DNA of 7,762 nucleotides from Rhodocyclaceae bacterium (GTDB lineage Bacteria > Pseudomonadota > Gammaproteobacteria > Burkholderiales > Rhodocyclaceae). The position numbers and the translations under genes were made by a program. The stretch is taken from the NCBI GenBank assembly GCA_016791085.1, contig JAEUNN010000176.1, positions 1 to 7,762 on the forward strand, given 5' to 3'. The notes beneath the pieces were generated by a model. It was not told where the DNA came from and did not search any database. It saw nothing but the letters and a program-made list of their open reading frames with translations. Every line of letters starts with the position of its first letter. Position 1 is the stretch's first letter. Of this stretch, positions 1 to 6,287 are shown one piece after another.

Positions 1-1
1 C

Positions 2-1318
2 GCGCATGCCAGCGAGCAATCGTTCGCGGCTCCGCTCGCACAGTGGCCGGCGGACGACTGGTGGTCCGCCTACGGCGACGCCCAGCTCGACAGGCTGATC
101 GCCGAAGGTCTGGCCGGCGCGCCCACCATCGCCGTCGCGGCGGCACGCCTCGCCCATGCCGAAGCCTATGCGCAGGTGGCCGGCGCCGCCACGCGCCCGC
201 AAATCAGCGCCAACGCCTCGGCGCAGAGCCAGAAACAAAGTTACAACTACATGACGCCGCGTGCCGCCACGCCGCAAGGCTGGCAGGAATATGGACGCGC
301 CACGCTGGATTTTTCCTGGGATCTGGATTTCTGGGGCAAAAACCGCGCCGCGCTGGCCGCCGCGACCTCGGATGCCGAAGCCGTGCGCGCCGACCTGGCC
401 CAGGCGCGCATCATGCTGGCGACTTCCATCGCCACGGCCTATGCCGAATTCGCGCGCCTTCACGCCGCGCTCGACACGGCGCGCGCCGCGCTCGAAGTGC
501 GCAGCCGCACCGCCCAGCTGTTCGGCGAGCGCCACGGCCAGGGCCTGGAAACTTTGGGCAGCCTGCGTCAGGTCGAGGCGCGGCGCGCCTCCGCGGCGGC
601 CGACCTGCTGGCCGTGGAAGAACAGCTGGCGCTGCAGAAAAACCGCATCGCCGCGCTGGTCGGTGCCGGCCCCGACCGCGGCCTGTCGCTCACCCGGCCG
701 CAACTGGAACTGGCGCGCGAACTGGCCCTGCCCGAACGCCTGGCGGCCGATCTGCTGGGCCGCCGCCCGGACGTGACGGCCGCCCGCCTGCGCGCGCAAT
801 CCGCCGCGCGGCGCATCGATCAGGCCGAAGCCGCGTTCTACCCCAACATCAATTTGCTGGCATTCATAGGCTCGCAGGCTTTGGGCCTCAACCTGCTGTT
901 TGCCGGCGGCTCGTCCATAGGCAGCGTGGGCGCAGCCATATCCCTGCCCATATTCGACGGCAGCCGCCTGCGCGGGCAGTTGCGCGGCGCCGACGCCGAC
1001 TATGCCGAAGCCGTCGCCAATTACAACGGCGTGGTCGTGCAGGCGCTGCAGGAAGTCGCCGACGCTGCCGCCAGCAAGCGCGCGCTGGGCGATCAGCTCG
1101 CCCGCACCGGCGAATCGGTCGCCGCTTCGCGCGCCGCGTGGGACATCCAGAACCGCCGCTATCAGGGCGGACTGGCCACTTATCTGGACGTTTTATCCGC
1201 CGAGGACACCTTGCTCGGCACATTGCGCGTGCAAAGCGACCTGCGCTCGCGCGCCTTTTCGCTCGACGTGGCGCTGGTGCGCGCGCTGGGCGGCGGCTAT
1301 CGCTCCACCCTTTCCTGA
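2..1318 (+). CDS. NodT-family outer-membrane efflux factor (5'-truncated by window edge)
   Basis: Outer-membrane channel component of a tripartite efflux pump (TolC-like OMF, NodT/OprM group). The reading frame is open from base 2 with no start before the typical N-terminal NodT segment (W-W pair at 59-64, then GDAQLDRLI), so the gene begins outside the window and its signal peptide/lipobox cannot be seen. The visible part is 438 residues. It shows the two internal repeats of the family: long Ala/Arg/Glu-rich helices, the LLGRRPDV motif near 755-775, FYPNI at 836-850, a glycine-rich strand region with SLPIFDGSRLRGQL, and a second helical pair containing RRYQGGLATYLDVLSAED before the stop. A GTG at 176 could mimic a start, but clear family sequence precedes it. 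It lies 25 bases upstream of the adaptor gene, consistent with one operon. Family assignment is firm; substrate is unknown. Confidence 0.93.
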   Translation, partial: AHASEQSFAAPLAQWPADDWWSAYGDAQLDRLIAEGLAGAPTIAVAAARLAHAEAYAQVAGAATRPQISANASAQSQKQSYNYMTPRAATPQGWQEYGRATLDFSWDLDFWGKNRAALAAATSDAEAVRADLAQARIMLATSIATAYAEFARLHAALDTARAALEVRSRTAQLFGERHGQGLETLGSLRQVEARRASAAADLLAVEEQLALQKNRIAALVGAGPDRGLSLTRPQLELARELALPERLAADLLGRRPDVTAARLRAQSAARRIDQAEAAFYPNINLLAFIGSQALGLNLLFAGGSSIGSVGAAISLPIFDGSRLRGQLRGADADYAEAVANYNGVVVQALQEVADAAASKRALGDQLARTGESVAASRAAWDIQNRRYQGGLATYLDVLSAEDTLLGTLRVQSDLRSRAFSLDVALVRALGGGYRSTLS

Positions 1319-1331
1319 ATCGCCCCCCAAC

Positions 1332-1337
1332 AAGGAG
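1332..1337 (+). promoter_or_regulatory. Ribosome binding site of the emrA-like gene
   Basis: AAGGAG six bases before the ATG at 1344. It decides the start: the same frame is open far upstream (past 1002) inside the outer-membrane factor gene, but only this ATG has a Shine-Dalgarno sequence and is followed by an adaptor-like N-terminus. Confidence 0.85.
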
Positions 1338-1343
1338 ATCGCC

Positions 1344-2522
1344 ATGTCCAAAATGGAACCGCAAGTCCTCGAAGCCGCGCTGCAGGCGCAGCCGCCCGCC
1401 GCCGACGCCGCCGACGCGCGCAACAGGGTGCGCCGCAAGCGCCTGTTCACGCTGCTGGCTGCGCTGTTGCTGAAAGCCGGTATAGGCTGGGGCATATACG
1501 AATACGCCCATGCGTCGCGTTATGTCAGCACCGACAACGCCTACACGGCGGTCGAAAGCGCCCAGGTCACGCCCAGTGTGGCCGGCATCGTGCGCGAAGT
1601 GCGGGTTGCCGACACCCAGCAGGTGCGCCGCGGCGAGGTGCTGGTGGTGCTGGACGAAGTGGATTTTCAGCTCGCCCTGGAACAGGCCGAAGCCGAATTG
1701 CAGCGCGCCGTGCGCCGCGTGCGCGGTTATGTCGCGACCGACGACAGCCTGGCCGCGCAAATTGCCGCACGCGCATCCGAAGGCCGCCGCGCCGACGCCC
1801 AGGTCAGCGCGGCCGAAGCCGACCTGGAGCGCGCCCGCATCGACCACGCGCGGCGCGAGGCGCTGGCGGCATCGGGTTCCGTATCCGGCGACGAAATCAC
1901 CAAAGCCAGAAATGCCCTCGAAACCGCCCAGGCCAATCTGGCCGCGTCCATCGCCCAGGCCGCCCAGGCGCGCGCCAACCATGCCGCCGCGCAAGGATCG
2001 CGCGCAGCCAATGCGGTGCTGATACAGGACACGACCGAAGACGCCAATCCGGAAGTCGCACTGGCGCGCGCGCGGCGCGACCAGGCGCGCGTAAACCTCG
2101 AGCGCGCCGTGATCCGCGCGCCGGTGGATGGCGTCGTGGCACGGCGCTCGGTACAACTGGGCCAGCAGGTGCAGCCCGGCGCGGCCCTGCTGTCGGTGGT
2201 GCCCCTGGCGGAGGTGCATGTCGATGCGAATTTCAAGGAAGGCCAGTTGGCCGGCGTACAGATCGGCCAGCCCGTCGAAGTGGTGTCCGACCTGTACGGC
2301 GAGGCGGTGACCTATCACGGCGTGGTGACCGGACTATCCGGCGGCACGGGTTCGACCTTCGCCACCATTCCGGCGCAAAACGCCACCGGCAACTGGATCA
2401 AGGTGGTGCAGCGCGTGCCGGTGCGCATCGCGCTGGATCCCGCGGAACTGGCCGCGCGCCCGCTGCAGGTGGGCCTGTCCATGACCGCCACGATAGACAA
2501 GCAGGCCAGCCGCAACCACTGA
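1344..2522 (+). CDS. emrA: EmrA/HlyD-family periplasmic adaptor (membrane fusion protein)
   Basis: Periplasmic adaptor linking the inner-membrane transporter to the outer-membrane channel. The 392-aa length matches E. coli EmrA (about 390). Layout: short cytoplasmic N-terminus with a basic cluster (RRKR near 30-33); one membrane anchor at about 34-51; first lipoyl half at about 60-105 (YVSTDNAYTAVESAQVTPSV); a long Ala/Glu/Arg-rich coiled-coil hairpin at about 107-255; second lipoyl half at about 256-288 (RAPVDGVVARRSVQLGQQV); beta-barrel segment with VDANFKEGQLAGVQIGQPV at 293-311; and the EmrA signature NATGNWIKVVQRVPVRI at about 346-362. A lysine (K44) sits inside the predicted membrane helix, which is slightly odd. 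It lies between the outer-membrane factor and emrB-like genes. Family is certain; the emrA symbol means EmrA-type, not proven orthology, and the exported compounds are not known. Confidence 0.93.
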   Translation: MSKMEPQVLEAALQAQPPAADAADARNRVRRKRLFTLLAALLLKAGIGWGIYEYAHASRYVSTDNAYTAVESAQVTPSVAGIVREVRVADTQQVRRGEVLVVLDEVDFQLALEQAEAELQRAVRRVRGYVATDDSLAAQIAARASEGRRADAQVSAAEADLERARIDHARREALAASGSVSGDEITKARNALETAQANLAASIAQAAQARANHAAAQGSRAANAVLIQDTTEDANPEVALARARRDQARVNLERAVIRAPVDGVVARRSVQLGQQVQPGAALLSVVPLAEVHVDANFKEGQLAGVQIGQPVEVVSDLYGEAVTYHGVVTGLSGGTGSTFATIPAQNATGNWIKVVQRVPVRIALDPAELAARPLQVGLSMTATIDKQASRNH

Positions 2523-2572
2523 AGCGATCGCGAATCCGGCCCGGCCCCGGCGCGGCCGGCCCCTTTCCCCCT

Positions 2573-2576
2573 GGAG
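2573..2576 (+). promoter_or_regulatory. Ribosome binding site of the emrB-like gene
   Basis: GGAG with a six-base spacer to the ATG at 2583. It supports that start; the downstream protein begins with a short polar segment before the first membrane helix, as in EmrB. Confidence 0.75.
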
Positions 2577-2582
2577 CACACC

Positions 2583-4127
2583 ATGTCTGCCGTAAGCGCA
2601 TTGCAGGATCCGGTCGCCCCGTTGAGCGGCACCCGGCTGTGGCTGATCGCCGTGATACTTGCCGCCGCCAATTTCATCGCCGTGCTGGACATGACCATCG
2701 CCAACGTGTCGGTGGCGAGCATATCCGGCAGCCTGGGCATAAGCAGCAGCCAGGGCACCTGGGTCATCACCTCCTATGCCGTCGCCGAAGCCATCATCGT
2801 GCCGCTGACCGGCTGGCTGGCCGGGCGTTTCGGCGCGGTGCGCGTATTCGTGTCGGCGATGGCGCTGTTCGGTGCCTTTTCGGCCCTGTGCGGGCTGTCG
2901 CCGGGCCTGGGCATGCTGGTGTTCGGGCGCGTCATGCAGGGCCTGGCCGGCGGCTCGCTGATACCGCTGTCGCAAACGCTGTTGATGCGCGTGTTCCCGC
3001 AGGACAAGGCGCCTACCGCCATGGCGCTGTGGGCCATGACCACCCTGGTGGCGCCCATACTCGGCCCAATACTGGGCGGCTGGCTCTGCGACAACTATGC
3101 CTGGCCGGTCATATTTTTCATCAACGTGCCGCTCGCGCTCATGTGCGCGCCCATCGCCTGGCGCATGCTCGCGCGCTTTGAAACGCCGCTCGTCAAAGCC
3201 CCCATGGACGGCGTCGGACTGGCCTTGCTGGTGGTATTCGTGGGCGCGCTGCAACTGATGCTGGACCTCGGCAAGGAACACGACTGGTTCGCCTCGTCCG
3301 GCATCCGCGCGCTGGCCCTGACCGCCGCGATAGGCTTTGCCGCCTTCCTGATCTGGGAATTGACCGAGCGCCATCCCATCGTCGATCTGCGGGTGTTCCG
3401 TCATCGCGGCTTCACGGCCAGCGTGGCGGCGCTGGGGCTGGGTTATGGCGCCATGTTCGGCACCAACGTGCTCATCCCGCTGTGGCTGCAGAGCTATATG
3501 GGCTATACGCCGACCTGGGCCGGCATGGTGACGGCCTGGACCGGCGTGCTGGCCGTGGTGGCGGCGCCGGTGGCCGGCAAACTGACCGGCCGCTTCGACC
3601 CGCGCGCCATGATATGCGCGGGCCTCCTGTGGCTGGCCGGCGTGGCGCTGTGGCGCAGCATCGCCACCACCGACATGGGCTATTGGCAGATATCCCTGCC
3701 GCTCATCGTGATGGGACTGGGCCTGCCGTTTTTCTTCGTGCCGGTCACGGCGATCGCGCTGGGCAGCGTGGAAGAGCGCGAAATGGCATCCGCCGCGGGC
3801 CTGCAGAACTTTTTGCGCACCCTGTCCGGCGCCGTCGCGACCTCTGTCGTGAATACCTCCTGGGAAAACGAAACCACGCACATGCACGCCGAACTGGCCG
3901 GCAAGGTGGACCAGAGCGGGGAAACCGCGGCCGCGCTGGCCGCCTCGGGCCTGTCGCCGGACGCCGTGCGGCAAAGCCTGGACAACCTGCTGCAAAGCCA
4001 GAGCGTGATGCTCGCGACCAATGAACTGACGGCCATCGTGGCGGCGGTATTTGCGCTGTCCGCGCTCATCATTTGGCTCGCGCCCAGGCCGGCGCGCGCG
4101 GTGGATATGAGTCAGGCCGGGCACTGA
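2583..4127 (+). CDS. emrB: EmrB/DHA2-family 14-helix MFS drug:H+ antiporter
   Basis: Inner-membrane proton-driven exporter of the drug:H+ antiporter-2 family, expected to pair with the upstream adaptor. It is 514 aa, close to E. coli EmrB (512). Visible motifs: D1 motif LDMTIANVSVASI (35-47, Asp36) in helix 1; SQGTWVITSYAVAEAI (56-71) in helix 2; motif A-like GWLAGRFGAVR (77-87), lacking the acidic residue found in many MFS proteins; GRVMQGLAGGSLIPLSQ (115-131); antiporter motif C APILGPILGGWL (158-169); FFINVPL (178-184); and ELTERHPIVDL (259-269). The hydrophobic profile fits 14 helices. The hydrophilic segment at about 425-475 matches the last periplasmic loop of EmrB and contains TSWENETTHMHAEL. 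It is 60 bases after the adaptor gene. Isoleucine uses ATA unusually often (10 of 28). Family firm; substrate unknown. Confidence 0.94.
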   Translation: MSAVSALQDPVAPLSGTRLWLIAVILAAANFIAVLDMTIANVSVASISGSLGISSSQGTWVITSYAVAEAIIVPLTGWLAGRFGAVRVFVSAMALFGAFSALCGLSPGLGMLVFGRVMQGLAGGSLIPLSQTLLMRVFPQDKAPTAMALWAMTTLVAPILGPILGGWLCDNYAWPVIFFINVPLALMCAPIAWRMLARFETPLVKAPMDGVGLALLVVFVGALQLMLDLGKEHDWFASSGIRALALTAAIGFAAFLIWELTERHPIVDLRVFRHRGFTASVAALGLGYGAMFGTNVLIPLWLQSYMGYTPTWAGMVTAWTGVLAVVAAPVAGKLTGRFDPRAMICAGLLWLAGVALWRSIATTDMGYWQISLPLIVMGLGLPFFFVPVTAIALGSVEEREMASAAGLQNFLRTLSGAVATSVVNTSWENETTHMHAELAGKVDQSGETAAALAASGLSPDAVRQSLDNLLQSQSVMLATNELTAIVAAVFALSALIIWLAPRPARAVDMSQAGH

Positions 4128-4177
4128 GCCCGGCGCAAGCACCACACGGCGGCCGCGCGCGCCGGCAAGCGCCGGGC
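4128..4177 (+). terminator. Inverted repeat after emrB (possible weak terminator or processing hairpin)
   Basis: GCCCGGCGC at 4128-4136 is perfectly complementary to GCGCCGGGC at 4169-4177, directly after the emrB stop. The 32-base loop is itself GC-rich and can form a smaller stem (CCGGC 4162-4166 with GCCGG 4171-4175), which competes with the large one. No T-run follows, so it is not a classic intrinsic terminator; mRNA processing, 3'-end protection or partial termination before the next gene are alternatives. Confidence 0.4.
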
Positions 4178-4205
4178 CAACCACGCAAACGTCGCATCAC
4201 CTGGC

Positions 4206-4210
4206 GGAGG
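4206..4210 (+). promoter_or_regulatory. Strong ribosome binding site of the receiver-like gene
   Basis: GGAGG, six bases before the ATG at 4217. This selects 4217 over upstream in-frame starts (for example the ATG at 4073), which lie inside emrB and give an Arg/Gly-rich segment with no domain character. Confidence 0.8.
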
Positions 4211-4216
4211 CCAAGC

Positions 4217-4684
4217 ATGCAATCGCTACGCGCACGGGGCGCTCAACCCGCAACGGCGTGCGCCGCCCCGGCCGCGGGCGCACAGGCTGACGGCAGCTTG
4301 CCGGCGCACCGGGCCGGACGCTGCGTCGCCGTCATGACCGAGGACGGCGCGCTATTCGAGCTGCTCGCCGAATGGCTGGCGACAGCCGGCCTGCAGGTCG
4401 AGGCGCACGCGCAAGGCGTGGGCAGCGGCGGCCGCCCCTGCGACCTGCTGCTGGTCGAACTGGCGTATCCGCGCCGCGACGCGGCCGGCCCGCTGCAGCG
4501 GCTCGCGGCCGACTATCCGGGCCTGCCGGTGGTCGCCCTGTCGCCGACTTTTTTGGCCGGCGTGGAAGCCGGCCATTCCGCCGCGCGCGCGCTGGGCGTG
4601 GCCGCGGTGCTGCCGCTGCCGGTGTCGCGTCAGGTCCTGCTCGCCGCGGTGTGCAATGTGCTGGGGCACAACGCGTGCCCCTAG
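4217..4684 (+). CDS. Degenerate receiver-domain (response-regulator-like) protein
   Basis: A 155-aa protein not recognised as a named gene. Residues 1-34 are a low-complexity Ala/Pro-rich leader. Residues about 35-150 follow the pattern of a CheY-like receiver: strand RCVAVM, then the acidic pair E42-D43, helix ALFELLAEWLATAG, strand DLLLVE (76-81), strand LPVVALS (103-109), helix, strand AAVLPLP, and a final helix SRQVLLAAVCNVLG. The acceptor Asp is replaced by Glu81, Ser109 sits at the Thr/Ser switch position, and the conserved Lys before the cis-Pro (P135) is Leu134. It is therefore probably not phosphorylated in the usual way; Glu may mimic an active state (inference). There is no output domain. 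It lies 89 bases after emrB on the same strand, with an excellent ribosome binding site, so could be the distal operon gene. Reality of the gene is likely; the receiver assignment is moderate and its role unknown. Confidence 0.72.
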   Translation: MQSLRARGAQPATACAAPAAGAQADGSLPAHRAGRCVAVMTEDGALFELLAEWLATAGLQVEAHAQGVGSGGRPCDLLLVELAYPRRDAAGPLQRLAADYPGLPVVALSPTFLAGVEAGHSAARALGVAAVLPLPVSRQVLLAAVCNVLGHNACP

Positions 4685-4689
4685 CCGGC

Positions 4690-4712
4690 CGCGCCGCCCG
4701 CCCGGCGGCGCG
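4690..4712 (+). terminator. Perfect 9-bp GC hairpin after the receiver-like gene
   Basis: CGCGCCGCC (4690-4698) pairs with GGCGGCGCG (4704-4712) around a 5-base loop, starting six bases after the stop at 4684. The position is right for a transcription terminator closing the efflux operon, but no T-tract follows, so termination may be inefficient or Rho-assisted. Confidence 0.5.
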
Positions 4713-4883
4713 ACATCGCTGGCACGCGCGCGCCTGTACGGGCGACGTGCGCCCGACGGCGCCCGCTTTGCGTTACAACTGCAATCGAAAGCAAACTTCG
4801 GTGCAATCGCGCGGCAAGTGCCCGGGCGCGTAATTAAGCCCCCGGCGCCAAAAGCGCCGCCAACTTCGATCCGGGAGACCGCA
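4713..4883. other. Intergenic region with A/T-richer patch and phased GCAA repeats
   Basis: The region between the hairpin and the possible leader ORF becomes A/T-richer at about 4766-4836. TGCAATCG occurs at 4780-4787 and again at 4802-4809 (22 bp apart), with a related GCAAACT at 4791, so GCAA recurs at 4781, 4791 and 4804. TCGAAAGC at 4785-4792 resembles the CCGAAAGC repeats upstream of the porin gene. A 6-bp stem (CGGCGC/GCGCCG, loop CAAAA) lies at about 4843-4859. This is the natural place for the promoter of the response regulator, but I see no convincing -35/-10 pair. Confidence 0.4.
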
Positions 4884-5114
4884 ATGCCCCTGCCCCCCAC
4901 CGTCCGGCCCGCGCAAGCGTGCCACGCGCAGCATGCCCTGCCCGCCGGCGACCGCGCCAAGTCCGATCCTGCACGCGCCGCGGCCCGCCTCATCGCCATC
5001 AGCGCAGAGTATTTCGGGCTTGCAGCGGAAATTTCACGCGCGCACCGGCCCGCAACGCGGCCGGCGCAAGCCGCAGCCGGGAGCGGCACGGCCGCGACAG
5101 CTGTTCTAACATGA
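4884..5114 (+). CDS. Possible 76-aa hypothetical protein / leader ORF of the response regulator
   Basis: ATG at 4884 is preceded by GGGAG (4873-4877) with an ideal six-base spacer. The product is Ala/Arg/Pro-rich with one helix-like stretch (ARAAARLIAISAEYFGLAAEI, about 30-50). No domain or signal peptide is recognised. The first 40 or so codons have mainly G or C at the third base, as in the neighbouring genes; the last 20 do not. The stop (TGA 5112-5114) lies 22 bases before the response regulator start, which lacks a good ribosome binding site, so coupling or a regulatory leader role is possible. It may equally be a chance ORF in GC-rich DNA. Confidence 0.38.
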   Translation: MPLPPTVRPAQACHAQHALPAGDRAKSDPARAAARLIAISAEYFGLAAEISRAHRPATRPAQAAAGSGTAATAVLT

Positions 5115-5136
5115 TCATACATTCCTCAGTAAGATC

Positions 5137-5874
5137 ATGACTAACAGCGCCCCCCTGCCGCCCCACATACTCGTGCTGGACGACGACCCGGCCATACGCC
5201 AGCTGGTGTGCGACTACCTCGGCGACAACGAATTGCGCGCGACGGCGGTTGCGCGCGGCGCCGAACTGCATGAGGTGCTGCAACGCGAAACCATCGATCT
5301 GGTGGTGCTGGACCTGCGCCTGCCGGGCGAGGACGGCTTGCAGATCGCGCGCAAACTGCGCGAACAATCGGCCATCCCTATCCTTATCCTGACCGGACGC
5401 GCCGACGAGGCGGACCGCGTGATGGGCCTGGAACTGGGCGCCGACGACTATCTGACCAAGCCGTTCAGCCCGCGCGAACTGCTGGCGCGCGTGCGCGCGC
5501 TGTTGCGCCGCGTATCCATGCAGGCCAGCGTGGCGGACCGCATCGCGGCGGTGCGCGCGTATCGCTTCGGCACCTGGGAACTTAACCTGGGATTGCGCAA
5601 ACTGCGCGACGCGGCGGGCCGGCAGGTGGACCTCACGAATGGGGAATTCAGCCTGCTGGTGGCTTTCCTGTCCGCGCCGCAACGCATACTTACGCGCGAC
5701 CAGTTGCTGGACCTGTCGCGACTGCACAATGCCGAAGTCTACGACCGCTCCATAGACGTGCAGATTTTGCGCCTGCGCCGCAAGATCGAGACCGACCCCG
5801 CGCGCCCGCAGTTCATCATGACCGAGCGCGGCGCCGGCTATGTGTTCGGCGCCACGGTCGAAGCCGTGCGTTAG
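5137..5874 (+). CDS. OmpR-family two-component response regulator
   Basis: A 245-aa DNA-binding response regulator. The N-terminal receiver (about 10-125) has the full active site: Asp15-Asp16 (ILVLDDDP), phospho-acceptor Asp59 (VVLDLRLPGEDG), Thr86 (ILILTGR) and Lys108 (DYLTKPF). A linker leads to a winged-helix Trans_Reg_C domain (about 143-238) with LTNGEFSLLVAFL, the recognition-helix region DRSIDVQILRLRRKIE, and the C-terminal hairpin MTERGAGYVFG. Length is normal for the family (about 230-250). The start at 5137 is the only one available after the in-frame TAA at 5107, although only a weak Shine-Dalgarno (TAAG) precedes it. No histidine kinase is in the window, so it is an orphan here, or its partner lies elsewhere. 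The next gene is a porin with phased direct repeats upstream, suggesting a target (inference). The specific orthologue is not recognised. Confidence 0.95.
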   Translation: MTNSAPLPPHILVLDDDPAIRQLVCDYLGDNELRATAVARGAELHEVLQRETIDLVVLDLRLPGEDGLQIARKLREQSAIPILILTGRADEADRVMGLELGADDYLTKPFSPRELLARVRALLRRVSMQASVADRIAAVRAYRFGTWELNLGLRKLRDAAGRQVDLTNGEFSLLVAFLSAPQRILTRDQLLDLSRLHNAEVYDRSIDVQILRLRRKIETDPARPQFIMTERGAGYVFGATVEAVR

Positions 5875-5878
5875 TTTT

Positions 5879-5895
5879 GCGCGCATACTGCGCGC
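5879..5895 (+). terminator. Short GC hairpin after the response regulator
   Basis: GCGCGC (5879-5884) and GCGCGC (5890-5895) form a 6-bp stem around the loop ATACT, four bases after the stop at 5874. T's precede rather than follow the stem, so on the + strand it is a weak terminator at best. Confidence 0.3.
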
Positions 5896-6073
5896 CGCTC
5901 GCACATGAGCCTGGCGGGAAACTAAGGCGGTAAATTCCCGTGCTCCTCGCACGGCGTCCGCATGAGCCGCCGGCAGCACTGCGCATGCCCGCGCCGCCAC
6001 ACGCCTGGCCATTTGGCCGCGGCGCCAAACCTAACCCTGGAAGCCCCATCCCCGCCCTGCGAGCCGCCGCGGC

Positions 6074-6106
6074 GCGCCGTGCGGCGCACTATGCACCGCA
6101 CGGCGC
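6074..6106. repeat. 33-base near-perfect hairpin
   Basis: GCGCCGTGCGG (6074-6084) pairs perfectly with CCGCACGGCGC (6096-6106). After one C/A mismatch, GCA (6086-6088 read as G-C-A) pairs with TGC (6092-6094), leaving the 3-base loop CTA: 14 of 15 positions are paired. It is the strongest dyad in the window. A short T4 run follows only 11 bases later (6118-6121), so it could be a degenerate terminator of the regulator transcript or of a small RNA, or a genome-dispersed palindromic element. Confidence 0.6.
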
Positions 6107-6242
6107 TGAGGCGTGGATTTTGCCCGCCATCCGTACCACAGCCGTTTGCAACTGCTCCCCGCGGGCACCCGCCACTGGGCCGATGCCGCGGCGCCGCGCG
6201 CCATAAAGCCGATTAATTCCGCGCGCAAACCCGCCCTGTACG

Positions 6243-6275
6243 GCGCAAGCTGACCGAAAGCATTCCGAAAGCGCA
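6243..6275 (+). promoter_or_regulatory. Candidate OmpR-type operator: direct repeats phased at 11 bp
   Basis: CCGAAAGC occurs at 6254-6261 and 6265-6272, exactly 11 bases apart. A related GCGCAAGC (6 of 8 matching) sits another 11 bases upstream at 6243-6250. OmpR-family regulators bind tandem direct repeats spaced about 10-11 bp, and porin promoters are classic targets (established). The array ends 73 bases before the porin start and just before the A/T-rich GATTAAAT, so it could overlap the -35 region of an activator-dependent promoter. That the upstream regulator binds it is inference. Confidence 0.45.
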
Positions 6276-6281
6276 AACCGA

Positions 6282-6287
6282 TTAAAT
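6282..6287 (+). promoter_or_regulatory. Possible -10 element of the porin promoter
   Basis: TTAAAT matches the sigma-70 -10 consensus at four of six bases and lies 62 bases before the porin start. No -35 match is found at the right distance; the phased repeats occupy that position, as expected if an activator replaces -35 contacts. Weak evidence on its own. Confidence 0.22.

Noticed and set aside
43..1473. 476-codon + strand frame overlapping the outer-membrane factor
   Set aside because: The Arg/Pro/Gly-rich product has no domain; the frame starting at base 2 carries the NodT motifs.
888..2318. Long open frame on the - strand (476 codons)
   Set aside because: It lies opposite the outer-membrane factor and adaptor genes, whose proteins are clearly recognisable. 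Its product is rich in Arg/Gly/His with no domain, as expected from the complement of GC-rich codons.
2539..2564. GC palindromes between the adaptor and emrB genes
   Set aside because: Only a 6-bp stem forms, which is expected by chance in such GC-rich sequence, and it sits inside an operon.
2334..4184. 616-codon open frame on the - strand
   Set aside because: It covers emrB in antisense. The His/Gly/Arg/Gln-rich product has no family features, while the + strand encodes a clear 14-helix transporter.
4352..5122. - strand frame across the receiver-like gene and possible leader ORF
   Set aside because: Low-complexity Ala/Arg/Gly product and no ribosome binding site; explained as a shadow of high-GC coding DNA.
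4999..6012. - strand frame opposite the response regulator
   Set aside because: Antisense of a firmly identified OmpR-family gene; the product has no recognisable domain.
5940..6216. Two overlapping short + strand frames (84-88 codons) in the regulator-porin gap
   Set aside because: Pro/Arg-rich, no ribosome binding site, no domain, and they run through the large hairpin.
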